Both the position numbers and the translations under genes were made by a program. The notes under the pieces are model-generated. The model had not been told where the DNA came from. It ran no database searches and saw nothing but the letters and a program-made list of their open reading frames with translations. From JAAZKA01 sp034926225 (GTDB lineage Bacteria; Bacillota; Clostridia; Oscillospirales; QAMX01), in assembly GCA_034926225.1 (NCBI GenBank), contig JAYFRF010000015.1:1-64000 (forward strand): 64,000 nucleotides of DNA. The letters are read 5' to 3'. Shown in pieces: positions 16,299 through 25,093 of the stretch; within the stretch, counting starts at the first letter, position 1; each line of letters starts with the position of its first letter.

Positions 16299-16327
16299 AT
16301 TATAACACACCGGCTGACTCTTTTCAA
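16299..16327 (-). promoter_or_regulatory. Sigma-A promoter of the aldo/keto reductase operon
   Basis: On the minus strand TTGAAA (16322-16327) and TATAAT (16299-16304) are 17 bases apart. It is divergent from the promoter starting at 16337. Confidence 0.8.
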
Positions 16328-16336
16328 TGGTTTTTC

Positions 16337-16365
16337 TTGCGAATACGACGGGTTTGTGCTATAAT
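16337..16365 (+). promoter_or_regulatory. Extended -10 promoter of the threonine aldolase gene
   Basis: TTGCGA (16337-16342) is followed after 17 bases by TATAAT (16360-16365), preceded by TGC, which makes an extended -10 element. Confidence 0.75.
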
Positions 16366-16394
16366 ACGCTTACGTTTTATATCGGAGGAAGGTT

Positions 16395-17435
16395 ATGCAT
16401 AGTTTTTTAAATGATTACGCGGAGGGCGCGCATGAGCGTCTGCTGGAAGCCCTTATCAGGACGAATCACGAGCAGCTTGATGCTTACGGCAACGATACAT
16501 ACTCAAATGAAGCGCGTACCCGCATCCGGGAGCTGTGTGCTGCACCGGATGCCGGCGTACACTTTTTTATCGGCGGTACCCAGACCAACGAGACGCTCAT
16601 CAGCGCCGCGCTGCGGCCCCATCAGGGGGTACTCTGCGCGGACTCCGGACATATCGCAGTGCACGAATCCGGCGCCATCGAAGCCTGCGGGCATAAGGTG
16701 CTGCCGTTGCCTGCCGCGGACGGCAAGGTGACGGCCAAAACGGCAGATGCGGCCTTCACAGCCCATGAACAGGACGTCAATTTCGAACATATGGTACAGC
16801 CAGCGATGCTGTATATCTCCAATCCGACGGAGCTCGGCACGATCTACACGCTCGCGGAGCTCGTCGCGCTGCGCAAAATCTGTTCAAAGCACCACGCGTA
16901 TCTCTATCTCGACGGCGCGAGGCTTGGCTGCGCCTTGACGGTTCCGAACGCGGATGTTACGCTGGCCGACCTCGCAAGACTGACAGATGCCTTTTACATC
17001 GGCGGCACAAAGCTCGGCGCGCTCTGCGGCGAAGCGCTGGTCATCACAAACCCCGCGATTGACCGCGATTTCCGCTACATCCAAAAGCAAAAAGGCGCGC
17101 GGACCGCAAAGGGACGCGTTGTCGGCATTCAATTTGCCGAGCTGCTGCGTGACGGGCTATACTGGGAAATCGCAAGCGGCGAGAACCGGCTTGCGGCGCG
17201 TCTGTCCGAGGGGCTGACAGCAAAGGGCTATCCTCTTTTCGCACCGACTCAGACGAATCAAGTCTTTCCGATTATTCCCGACCACGTTTTAAAGGCCTTA
17301 AGTCAGCAATATGAATACGGTTTCTGGGAATCCTATGACGACACGCATAGCGTAGTCCGCTTTTGTATCAGCTGGGCGACACCGGAGAGCACCGTAGAGG
17401 GACTGTTAGCAGCCCTTCCCGACAACAGAGCATAA
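16395..17435 (+). CDS. Low-specificity threonine aldolase family PLP enzyme
   Basis: This 346-residue fold-type I PLP enzyme belongs to the threonine aldolase/beta-eliminating lyase family, which splits threonine to glycine and acetaldehyde. The N terminus NDYAEGAHERLLEAL, the PLP-aspartate strand YLYLDGARLGCAL and the lysine in FYIGGTKLGALCG are recognisable. GGAGGA lies 6 bases before the ATG. It is a single-gene unit with its own promoter and terminator. Confidence 0.88.
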   Translation: MHSFLNDYAEGAHERLLEALIRTNHEQLDAYGNDTYSNEARTRIRELCAAPDAGVHFFIGGTQTNETLISAALRPHQGVLCADSGHIAVHESGAIEACGHKVLPLPAADGKVTAKTADAAFTAHEQDVNFEHMVQPAMLYISNPTELGTIYTLAELVALRKICSKHHAYLYLDGARLGCALTVPNADVTLADLARLTDAFYIGGTKLGALCGEALVITNPAIDRDFRYIQKQKGARTAKGRVVGIQFAELLRDGLYWEIASGENRLAARLSEGLTAKGYPLFAPTQTNQVFPIIPDHVLKALSQQYEYGFWESYDDTHSVVRFCISWATPESTVEGLLAALPDNRA

Positions 17436-17441
17436 GAAAAG

Positions 17442-17501
17442 AGCTGCCCCGCCGCAAAGCATTCGTAGAGATGCAAAACGGAAGGGGGCAGTTCATTTTT
17501 A
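17442..17501 (+). terminator. Terminator after the threonine aldolase gene
   Basis: AGCTGCCCC (17442-17450) pairs with GGGGCAGTT (17484-17492), with a smaller hairpin inside, followed by CATTTTTAT. Downstream, 17502-17638 shows only a short 6-bp inverted repeat near 17510 and no reading frame I can support. Confidence 0.7.
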
Positions 17502-17638
17502 TCTAAACGGCTGCTGTCAGCAGATGTGACAGCGGTTGCCGTCATTCCGGAGAGGTACTTTGGGGTGCAGGGGAAGCAAAGCGCCCTTATCAAGGCAAGA
17601 GTCAGCATATAGTTCGAAAAGACATGCCGGTGGAGATT

Positions 17639-18520
17639 TTAGAGGTAAAAGTCATGATCCCCAATGGAACAATAGAACGAGCGGTTGTTGACAATCCAGA
17701 AGGACGTCGCGATATCGGGGTTCAGGAAGAATAAGCAGTCGCCGACAAGATTCTCGCCGGACAGACATCTACGGGCTGCTTCGTAGGAATCCTCCGAGGG
17801 TGTGTTATAGATGGTACCATTGGAGGTCGGAGTGTACTGGATACCCCAATTCTTGTCGAAAATAACGCCGTAGATCGAGTCAGGAAAGCTGGAGCTTTCT
17901 ACGCGATTGAGTATCGTGTTGCCGACAGCAATCTTGCCATCCATCGGCTGACCGCCCGCTTCCGCTTCGATGATGCGGGCCAGCCAGAAGAGATCGTCGC
18001 TTGAGTAGAGGGCGCTGTCCTGCGAGGATACATCGGAAGCGCTGGAGGAAGTCTCGAGGGTGGAGGAGCCGTTTGAGGTATTGTAATCGTACGGCGTATC
18101 GACGACGACTTTACCGCGATTGTAAGCGACGACGCCTTCTAAAACCTTCGCTGCAGCGCGAATCGGTACGTAGAGATGACCGTTGCGAATCACGTTCGGT
18201 ACGTCAGACGCGACGTCGGTAGTGCCGTAAATGCCGTATTGGTTTTCGGCGACCTCATAGTAACAGTTCGAACCGGAAATCGTCGCGCAGCGCGCGGACG
18301 CATTCCAGCCGACTGCCCAGCCCATCCCTTCAAACAGCGTACGCAGCGGTACATAGGTGCGTCCGCATTCCAAAAAGGTGTCATATACCTTAGCGCCGTC
18401 TACCGTTACGGATATTGCCTGCGCCGGCGCGGCGCAGAGTGCCGAAGAAAGTATCAGCCCGACGACCGCACATGCGATTTTTTGTAAATGCTTTGTTTTT
18501 TTGAAAGAGAAGATTGTCAT
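17639..18520 (-). CDS. Secreted cell wall hydrolase with stalk domain (SleB/CwlJ-like)
   Basis: This 293-residue exported protein starts with a signal peptide (basic KKTKHLQK, then a hydrophobic core ending AAPAQA). Residues 35-140 form a copper-amine-oxidase-N-like stalk domain (GRTYVPLRTLFEGMGW, NGHLYVPIRAAAKVL), followed by a serine-rich linker and a Hydrolase_2 domain (about 180-293) with the catalytic glutamate region IIEAEAGGQPMDGKIAVG. Such enzymes are lytic transglycosylases of spore cortex or wall. AAGGATG lies about 9 bases before the ATG. The gene supports a sporulating or sporulation-derived ancestry. Confidence 0.88.
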   Translation of the reverse strand: MTIFSFKKTKHLQKIACAVVGLILSSALCAAPAQAISVTVDGAKVYDTFLECGRTYVPLRTLFEGMGWAVGWNASARCATISGSNCYYEVAENQYGIYGTTDVASDVPNVIRNGHLYVPIRAAAKVLEGVVAYNRGKVVVDTPYDYNTSNGSSTLETSSSASDVSSQDSALYSSDDLFWLARIIEAEAGGQPMDGKIAVGNTILNRVESSSFPDSIYGVIFDKNWGIQYTPTSNGTIYNTPSEDSYEAARRCLSGENLVGDCLFFLNPDIATSFWIVNNRSFYCSIGDHDFYL

Positions 18521-18536
18521 GAGTTTGTCATCCTTT

Positions 18537-18591
18537 CCGTATAAAAATGATATTCCGTCGCATACCGCGTCGGTATTACCATTTTATACGG
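18537..18591. repeat. Imperfect inverted repeat upstream of the wall hydrolase gene
   Basis: Arms CCGTATAAAA (18537-18546) and TTTTATACGG (18582-18591) match perfectly and the inner bases match partly. It sits where the promoter of the minus-strand hydrolase gene must lie and may be an operator or a duplicated promoter element. Confidence 0.45.
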
Positions 18592-18657
18592 GAAAACAGT
18601 AACAATCAATGCAAAAAATTTGGTAACTGCTGCATGCAGAGGGTAATACGCCCCTTT

Positions 18658-19941
18658 TCAGTTGAGATGCGCGGGGTATAAAAGCTCGTCCTCAATGGCC
18701 AGCAGCCGGTTATATTTTGCGGTTCTCTCCCCACGGGAAGGCGCACCCGTTTTGATCTGCCCGGCATTCGTCGCAACCGCAAGATCGGCCAGAAAACTAT
18801 CTTCGGTGTCTCCGCTCCTATGTGATAAAATCACACGATAACCATGTGCTCTGGCGGTGTCTATGGCGTTAAAAGTGTCGGAAAGTGTGCCGATCTGATT
18901 GGGCTTGATCAGCACCGCATTCGCCGCGCCAAGCTCGATTCCCTGCCGGATGCGCCCCGCGTTCGTGACAAATAAATCGTCGCCAACCAATTGTATCCGC
19001 CGCCCCAGAGAATGCGTCAGCGCCGTCCATGAATCCCAGTCGTTTTCACCGAAGGGGTCCTCGATAGAAATAATTGGAAATCGGCTGCAAAGGCTCTTCC
19101 AGTAGGAGGAAAGCTGTTTGGGAGCAAAATCACGCTTCATTTTCGGCATGTGATAGGCGCCGTCGTCGGCGGACCAGTCGGAGGAAGCCGCGTCAATCGC
19201 TAAGGCAAAGTCGCCCGCTTCACCGGCGGTATACCCTGCAAGCCCGATGGCTTCGACGATCAGCCCGCATGCGTCGGCAGGGGTACGCAGGTTCGGCGCA
19301 AAGCCGCCTTCATCGCCGATACCGACGGAAAGACCGCGGGAAACCAACACACCGCGCAGGGCGTGGTAGACCTCCGAACACATCCGCAGCCGCTCAGCAA
19401 AGGTTGCGCCCTCCCGCGAGGGGACGATCATAAACTCCTGAATGTCGAGATTGTTCGACGCATGGGCGCCTCCGTTGAGGATGTTCATCATCGGTACCGG
19501 CAGCACACAGGCATTCGTGCCGCCAAGATACCGGTACAGCGGTATTTCATACGCGGTGGCGGCAGCGCGGGCGGTTGCGAGGGATACCGCAAGGACGGCA
19601 TTCGCACCTAACCGGGAAAGATCATCGGTGCCGTCCAGCGCACGCATGCGGGCGTCGATATGCTCCTGTGCGGCGGCGTCACAACCGCGCAGCGCGGCGT
19701 TGATTTCACCGTTAACATGTGCGCAGGCGGTCAGCACGCCGCGGCCGTTATAGCGGGACTTGTCGCCGTCGCGCAGCTCCAGAGCTTCATACTCGCCGGT
19801 CGAGGCGCCCGAGGGAACCATGGCGCTGCTCTCATACTCAAACGCGCCGCGCCGGACGGTAACTGTCGCCGAAACGGTGGGGTTTGCACGGGAATCGATG
19901 ATCTCTCGGGCGCGTACGCGCAGGATCTCCGTAGTTTTCAT
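18658..19941 (-). CDS. eno: Enolase
   Basis: This 427-residue glycolytic enzyme converts 2-phosphoglycerate to phosphoenolpyruvate. The N terminus REIIDSRANPTVSATV, VPSGASTGEYEALELRDGD, the magnesium-ligand strands (IDAASSDW, SIEDPFGENDW, LVGDDLFVTN) and the loop LSHRSGDTEDSFLADL are intact. The ATG at 19941 was chosen because AAGGAAGG lies 9 bases upstream; the ATG two codons earlier is too close to it. A usual enolase has SGxTEDxTIAD, and here the segment reads GDTEDSFLAD. It lies divergent from ackA and next to PFOR, a central-energy cluster. Confidence 0.96.
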   Translation of the reverse strand: MKTTEILRVRAREIIDSRANPTVSATVTVRRGAFEYESSAMVPSGASTGEYEALELRDGDKSRYNGRGVLTACAHVNGEINAALRGCDAAAQEHIDARMRALDGTDDLSRLGANAVLAVSLATARAAATAYEIPLYRYLGGTNACVLPVPMMNILNGGAHASNNLDIQEFMIVPSREGATFAERLRMCSEVYHALRGVLVSRGLSVGIGDEGGFAPNLRTPADACGLIVEAIGLAGYTAGEAGDFALAIDAASSDWSADDGAYHMPKMKRDFAPKQLSSYWKSLCSRFPIISIEDPFGENDWDSWTALTHSLGRRIQLVGDDLFVTNAGRIRQGIELGAANAVLIKPNQIGTLSDTFNAIDTARAHGYRVILSHRSGDTEDSFLADLAVATNAGQIKTGAPSRGERTAKYNRLLAIEDELLYPAHLN

Positions 19942-20049
19942 GATCATACACCTTCCTTTACAAAGAAAAGCATCCCCGTTAAAACATGGAAATATGCGTG
20001 GGAGGCCGTATTTTCCAGGAAAGAAGACGTTAAATTTTAAGAAATGCTC

Positions 20050-20078
20050 TTGCATTTTATGCGCGAATTGTGTAGAAT
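20050..20078 (+). promoter_or_regulatory. Sigma-A promoter of ackA
   Basis: TTGCAT (20050-20055) and TAGAAT (20073-20078) are 17 bases apart, about 30 bases before the ackA start. Confidence 0.65.
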
Positions 20079-20114
20079 AAAGGGAAACGAAATCGATACG
20101 GAGGAATTGATTGC

Positions 20115-21320
20115 ATGTACATTTTGGTTATCAACGGCGGTAGCTCATCTTTGAAGTATCAGCTGTTTGATATGGATACCCGTAAGGTCATGGCGAAGGG
20201 CATATGCGAACGGATCGGCATGGGCGGACATATGCGCCATGTCGCAGAAGGCAAGGACAAGCTTGAGTTCGACATTGATATTCCGGATCATACCTTTGCC
20301 GCAAAGCTCGTTGTTGAAAAGCTTACTGATCCCGAATGCGGCGTCCTTACCGATATGTCGCAGATCGGCGCCGTCGGTCATCGTGTGCTCCACGGCGGCC
20401 AGTGGTTCTCAGAGAGCGTCGTCATCGACGAGCCGGTGATAGAAGCGATCGAAAAATGTATCCCCCTGGGCCCGCTTCACAACCCCGCAAACCTCATGGG
20501 TATCCGCGCGTGCGAATCGGTTATGCCGGGCGTGCCGCAGATAGCCGTTTTTGATACCGCCTTCCATCAGTCCATGCCGAAAAGCTCGTATATCTATCCG
20601 ATTCCATATGAATACTATGAAAAGTATGCTATCCGCCGCTACGGCTTCCACGGCACCTCCCATCGCTACGTCTCCGGACGCTGCGCGGAGATCCTCGGCG
20701 GAGATCCGGCGTCGCATAACATCATCGTCTGCCACCTCGGCAACGGTTCTTCCCTCAGCGCGGTGCGCGGCGGCAAGTGCTTCGATACTTCGATGGGGCT
20801 AACCCCCCTTGACGGCGTGGAAATGGGTACCCGTTCCGGTGCTGTCGATCCGGCGGTCGTCAGTACACTCTGCGAGATAACCGGGCAGTCGGCAACCTAT
20901 GTCGTCGATCAAATCTTGAATAAAGAATCGGGACTTTTGGGTATATCCGGCTTCTCCTCCGACTTCCGCGACGTCAACGCCGCGGCCGATAACGGCAATG
21001 AGCGTGCGATTCTTGCGCGCGACATCCTGATTCATACGATTCGCCACTACATCGGCGCATATGCGGCGGAGATGAGCCGTGTCGATGCGATCGTCTTCAC
21101 CGCCGGCATCGGGGAGAACAATGCCGCGCTGCGGGAGAGCGTAACGGATACCTTGGGCTTTATGGGCGTGGCGATCGATCGGGAAAAGAACCTAAATCCG
21201 GAACGCCGGGATGAAATCGAAATTACGGCTCCGGACGCGCGTGTGCGGACCTTCGTCATCGCGACGAACGAGGAACTGATGATCGCGATGGATACCGAGA
21301 GGCTTGTAAAAGGCAAATAA
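20115..21320 (+). CDS. ackA: Acetate kinase
   Basis: This 401-residue ASKHA-family enzyme makes ATP from acetyl phosphate in fermentation. It shows NGGSSSLKYQ at the N terminus, GHRVLHGG, the signature VFDTAFHQSMP and YGFHGTSHR, and CHLGNGSSLSA, with the late FTAGIGENN. GGAGGAA lies 8 bases before the ATG. No phosphotransacetylase gene adjoins it. Its product and substrate link it directly to the next gene, which generates acetyl-CoA from pyruvate. Confidence 0.97.
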   Translation: MYILVINGGSSSLKYQLFDMDTRKVMAKGICERIGMGGHMRHVAEGKDKLEFDIDIPDHTFAAKLVVEKLTDPECGVLTDMSQIGAVGHRVLHGGQWFSESVVIDEPVIEAIEKCIPLGPLHNPANLMGIRACESVMPGVPQIAVFDTAFHQSMPKSSYIYPIPYEYYEKYAIRRYGFHGTSHRYVSGRCAEILGGDPASHNIIVCHLGNGSSLSAVRGGKCFDTSMGLTPLDGVEMGTRSGAVDPAVVSTLCEITGQSATYVVDQILNKESGLLGISGFSSDFRDVNAAADNGNERAILARDILIHTIRHYIGAYAAEMSRVDAIVFTAGIGENNAALRESVTDTLGFMGVAIDREKNLNPERRDEIEITAPDARVRTFVIATNEELMIAMDTERLVKGK

Positions 21321-21402
21321 TCCCGTTTGAGGCTGCTTTTTCGAAGGAAAGGGGAAAAACGGTTTAAAATTCGACAAAAAATCTTGAATTTACAAATTCC
21401 TC

Positions 21403-21431
21403 TTTACAAGGGCAAGAAAAAGTGGTAAACT
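21403..21431 (+). promoter_or_regulatory. Sigma-A promoter of nifJ
   Basis: TTTACA (21403-21408) and TAAACT (21426-21431) are 17 bases apart, with an A-rich upstream tract that may act as an UP element. Confidence 0.65.
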
Positions 21432-21483
21432 AAGCAGGATACAAGCAAAGATTTGTATTTATATACTACCAAGGAGGATTCTC

Positions 21484-24400
21484 ATGGCTCGTAAAATGAA
21501 AACCATGGACGGCAATACCGCGGCGGCGCATGCGGCATATGCGTTTACCGAGGTTGCGGGTATTTATCCGATCACCCCGTCGTCCCCGATGGCGGATTAC
21601 GTCGACAAGTGGTCGGCCGGCGGTTTAAAGAATATCTTCGGGCAGACCGTCAAGGTTGCCGAAATGCAGTCCGAAGCCGGCGCCGCCGGTACCGTTCACG
21701 GCTCCCTTGCCGCCGGTGCGCTGACCACGACTTTCACCGCTTCTCAGGGTCTTCTTCTGATGATCCCGAATATGTACAAGATCGCGGGCGAATTGCTGCC
21801 CGGCGTCTTCCATGTTTCCGCGCGCGCGCTCGCGTCCCACGCGCTCTCTATCTTCGGTGATCACACCGACGTTATGGCCTGCCGTCAGACCGGCTTTGCC
21901 ATGCTCGCGTCCACAAACCCCCAGGAGGCAATGGATCTCGGCGCGATTGCGCATCTCGCCGCCATTAAGAGCCGCATTCCGTTCCTGCACTTCTTCGACG
22001 GTTTCCGCACCTCCCACGAGATGCAAAACATCGAGATCTGGGACTACAAGGATCTCGCCGAGATGGTCGACATGGACGCTGTGAAGGCGTTCCGTGAGCG
22101 CGCGCTGAATCCGGAACATCCGGTCCTGCGCGGCACCGCCCAGAACCCCGATATCTTCTTCCAGGCACGCGAGGCATCCAACTCCTATTATAATGCCGTT
22201 CCCGAAATCGTCGAGGAATACATGGCCAAGGTCAACGAAAAGATCGGCACCAACTACCAGCTCTTTAACTACTACGGCGCGCCGGATGCGGAGTATGTCA
22301 TCGTTGCGATGGGCTCCGCCAACGACGCCGCCGAGGAAGTCGTCGACTATCTGACTGCGAAGGGTGAGAAGGTCGGCCTTGTGAAGGTCCGCCTGTACCG
22401 TCCTTTCCGCGCGGACAAGCTCCTTGCCGCAATTCCGGCGACCTGTAAGAAGATCTCCGTTCTCGACCGTACGAAAGAGCCCGGCGCTCTCGGCGAGCCG
22501 CTCTACCTGGATGTCCAGGCAGCTGTCGCCACCTCCGGCCGTGATATTCAGGTTGTCGGCGGCCGTTATGGCCTCGGTTCCAAGGATGTTACCCCGGGCT
22601 GCATCCTCGCCGCCTACCGCAACATTCAGAAGGACAGCCCGAAGGATCACTTCACCGTCGGCATTGAAGACGACGTGACCTTCCTTTCCCTTCCGCTCGA
22701 CGAGAACCCCGACGTTACCCCCAAGGGGATTGTCTCCTGCAAATTCTGGGGCCTTGGCTCCGACGGCACGGTCGGCGCGAACAAGAACTCCATCAAGATC
22801 ATCGGCGGCGTCAAAAAGTACGCGCAGGCGTATTTTGAATACGACTCCAAGAAGTCCGGCGGTCTTACCATTTCCCACCTGCGCTTCGGCGATGTGCCGA
22901 TCAAGTCCACCTACTATGTGACGAAGGCTGACTTCGTTGCCTGCCATAACCCCGCGTATATGGGTATTTACGAGATCGCGCAGGACGTGAAGCCCGGCGG
23001 CGCGTTCCTGCTCAATACGCATTGGACCGACGCGGAGCTTTCCGAGCATCTTCCCGCCGCTGCGAAGCGCCACATCGCGAAGAACGGTATCAAGTTCTAT
23101 ACGGTAGACGGCTTCAAGGCCGGCCGTGAGATCGGTCTCGGAACCCGCATTAACACCGTTCTCCAGGCCGCGTTCTTCAAGATCACCGGGATCGTTCCGA
23201 TCGACCGTGCCGTTGAGGAAATGAAGGCCGCCATCAAGTACACCTATGGCCGCAAGGGCGACGCGATTGTCAACATGAACTATGCCGCGGTCGACGCCGG
23301 TATCAACATGGTACACGAAGTCGCGGTTCCGGCGGACTGGGCTGACGCCAAGGAATGCTGCGGCGGGAACGTCGAGGAAAAGGTTTATACCCGTCCGGAG
23401 ATGAAGAAATTTGTCGAGAACATCCTCGAGCCGGTTTCCGCCCACCTCGGCGACCGTCTCCCGGTTTCCACCTTCGCCAACATGGCCGACGGTACCTTCC
23501 CGCAGGGCAGCGCCGCTTATGAGAAGCGCGGCATTGCGGTGGACGTCCCCGAATGGATCCCCGAAAACTGCATCCAGTGCAACCAGTGCTCGCTCGTCTG
23601 CCCGCACGCCGTCATTCGTCCGTATCTTCTCGACGAAGAAGAAGCGGCCGCGGCGCCGGAAGGCACGAAGATGATCGATATGAAGCCCAAGGGCGCGTAC
23701 AAATACGCGATGGGCATTTCCGTACTCGACTGCGTAGGCTGCGGCCTGTGCGCCAAGACCTGCCCGGCGAAGGAGAAGGCTCTAACGATGAAGCCGCTCG
23801 AGACACAGCTTGCCGGCCAGAAGAGCTTTGACTATCTCTCGGCAAAGGTTTCCTACAAGGAGACGAACTTCAAGCCCGAGACCGTTAAGGGCAGCCAGTT
23901 TAAGCAGCCCCTGCTTGAGTTCTCCGGCGCGTGCCCCGGCTGCGGCGAAACCGCCTATGCCAAGCTCATCACCCAACTCTTCGGCGACCGCATGATGATC
24001 GCGAACGCGACCGGTTGCTCCTCTATCTGGGGCGGCAGCGCGCCTTCCACCCCGTACACCGTCAACAAGGAAGGACATGGCCCGTCGTGGGCAAACTCCC
24101 TCTTTGAGGACAACGCCGAGTTCGGCTACGGTATGTTCCTCGCCATCAAGCAGCGCCGCGCGAAGCTCGCCGAGACGATCAAAGCGCTCGCCGAGAAGTG
24201 CGCGGAGTGGCCGGAAATGAAGGCCGCCTGCGAAGAGTGGCTTACCGGTATGGAAGAAGCCAATCTGTCGAAGACCGCGGCCGATAAGCTTCTCAAGCTC
24301 TGCAACGATTGCTGCAACTGCGGCTGTGACGCGGACGCGCTCGAGAAGGAAGTCATCGCGAACGCCGATCTGCTTGTCAAGAAATCCGTCTGGATCTTCG

Positions 24401-25029
24401 GCGGCGACGGCTGGGCGTACGACATCGGCTTCGGCGGCTTGGATCACGTCCTTGCTTCCGGCGACGATATCAACATCTTGGTCTTTGATACCGAGGTATA
24501 CTCCAATACCGGCGGTCAGGCTTCGAAGTCCTCGCAGATCGGCCAGGTTGCACAGTTTGCAGCTTCCGGCAAGAAGGTCGCGAAGAAGAACCTCGCCGAG
24601 ATCGCGATGACCTACGGTTATATTTACACCGCGCAGATCGGCTTCGGCGCGAATCAGGCGCAGGCGGTCAAGGCGATTGTGGAAGCCGAGAGCTACCACG
24701 GCCCGTCGCTCATCGTCGCCTACGCGCCCTGCATCAACCACGGCCTCAAGGGCGGCATGAGCAATTCACAAGTCGAGATCAAGGCTGCCGTCGATGCCGG
24801 TTACTGGCACCTGTTCCGCTTCGATCCGCGTCTTACCGACGAGGGTAAGAATCCCTTCCAGCTCGACAGCAAAGCGCCGACTGCGGCGTATAAGGATTTC
24901 ATCGCGAAGGAAACCCGCTACAGCTCCCTGCAGCTGGCGTTCCCGAACCTCGCCGCTGAGCTGTTCGATCAGGCGGAGACTGCTGCCGCCGCCAAGTACG
25001 ATCGCCTCAAGAAGCGCGCCGAGCAATAA
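21484..25029 (+). CDS. nifJ: Pyruvate:ferredoxin (flavodoxin) oxidoreductase
   Basis: This 1181-residue single-chain enzyme oxidises pyruvate with coenzyme A to acetyl-CoA and CO2 and reduces ferredoxin. The N-terminal domain begins MDGNTAAAHAAYAFTEVAGI, and the ferredoxin insert has CIQCNQCSLVCP and CVGCGLCAKTCP. The C-terminal thiamine-diphosphate domain has SGACPGCGETAYAKLI, GDGWAYDIGFGG and DTEVYSNTGGQASKSS; the extra cysteines in CNDCCNCGC match the family. Length and domain order are normal. AAGGAGG lies 7 bases before the ATG. Strong codon bias and its own promoter and terminator suggest high expression. Confidence 0.98.
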   Translation: MARKMKTMDGNTAAAHAAYAFTEVAGIYPITPSSPMADYVDKWSAGGLKNIFGQTVKVAEMQSEAGAAGTVHGSLAAGALTTTFTASQGLLLMIPNMYKIAGELLPGVFHVSARALASHALSIFGDHTDVMACRQTGFAMLASTNPQEAMDLGAIAHLAAIKSRIPFLHFFDGFRTSHEMQNIEIWDYKDLAEMVDMDAVKAFRERALNPEHPVLRGTAQNPDIFFQAREASNSYYNAVPEIVEEYMAKVNEKIGTNYQLFNYYGAPDAEYVIVAMGSANDAAEEVVDYLTAKGEKVGLVKVRLYRPFRADKLLAAIPATCKKISVLDRTKEPGALGEPLYLDVQAAVATSGRDIQVVGGRYGLGSKDVTPGCILAAYRNIQKDSPKDHFTVGIEDDVTFLSLPLDENPDVTPKGIVSCKFWGLGSDGTVGANKNSIKIIGGVKKYAQAYFEYDSKKSGGLTISHLRFGDVPIKSTYYVTKADFVACHNPAYMGIYEIAQDVKPGGAFLLNTHWTDAELSEHLPAAAKRHIAKNGIKFYTVDGFKAGREIGLGTRINTVLQAAFFKITGIVPIDRAVEEMKAAIKYTYGRKGDAIVNMNYAAVDAGINMVHEVAVPADWADAKECCGGNVEEKVYTRPEMKKFVENILEPVSAHLGDRLPVSTFANMADGTFPQGSAAYEKRGIAVDVPEWIPENCIQCNQCSLVCPHAVIRPYLLDEEEAAAAPEGTKMIDMKPKGAYKYAMGISVLDCVGCGLCAKTCPAKEKALTMKPLETQLAGQKSFDYLSAKVSYKETNFKPETVKGSQFKQPLLEFSGACPGCGETAYAKLITQLFGDRMMIANATGCSSIWGGSAPSTPYTVNKEGHGPSWANSLFEDNAEFGYGMFLAIKQRRAKLAETIKALAEKCAEWPEMKAACEEWLTGMEEANLSKTAADKLLKLCNDCCNCGCDADALEKEVIANADLLVKKSVWIFGGDGWAYDIGFGGLDHVLASGDDINILVFDTEVYSNTGGQASKSSQIGQVAQFAASGKKVAKKNLAEIAMTYGYIYTAQIGFGANQAQAVKAIVEAESYHGPSLIVAYAPCINHGLKGGMSNSQVEIKAAVDAGYWHLFRFDPRLTDEGKNPFQLDSKAPTAAYKDFIAKETRYSSLQLAFPNLAAELFDQAETAAAAKYDRLKKRAEQ

Positions 25030-25047
25030 GTTCTGATATAAAAGATT

Positions 25048-25084
25048 TCCGCCGGAAGAAGCAATTCTTCCGGCGGATTTTATT
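25048..25084 (+). terminator. Terminator after nifJ
   Basis: A perfect 13-bp stem (25048-25060 with 25065-25077) with the loop GCAA is followed by TTTTATTATT. The minus-strand gene ends at 25094, just beyond it. Confidence 0.93.
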
Positions 25085-25093
25085 ATTGTATGC

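Noticed and set aside
17560..17600. Short likeness between GGGGTGCAGGGG here and AGGGTGCAGGGGG near 56093
   Set aside because: The shared text is only about ten bases, without flanking similarity, so chance is enough to explain it.
21625..23607. A 660-residue open frame on the minus strand inside nifJ, and a 319-residue one at 23782-24741
   Set aside because: Both lie fully antisense to the well-supported nifJ gene, look like shadows of its strong codon bias, and have no ribosome site or recognisable domain.
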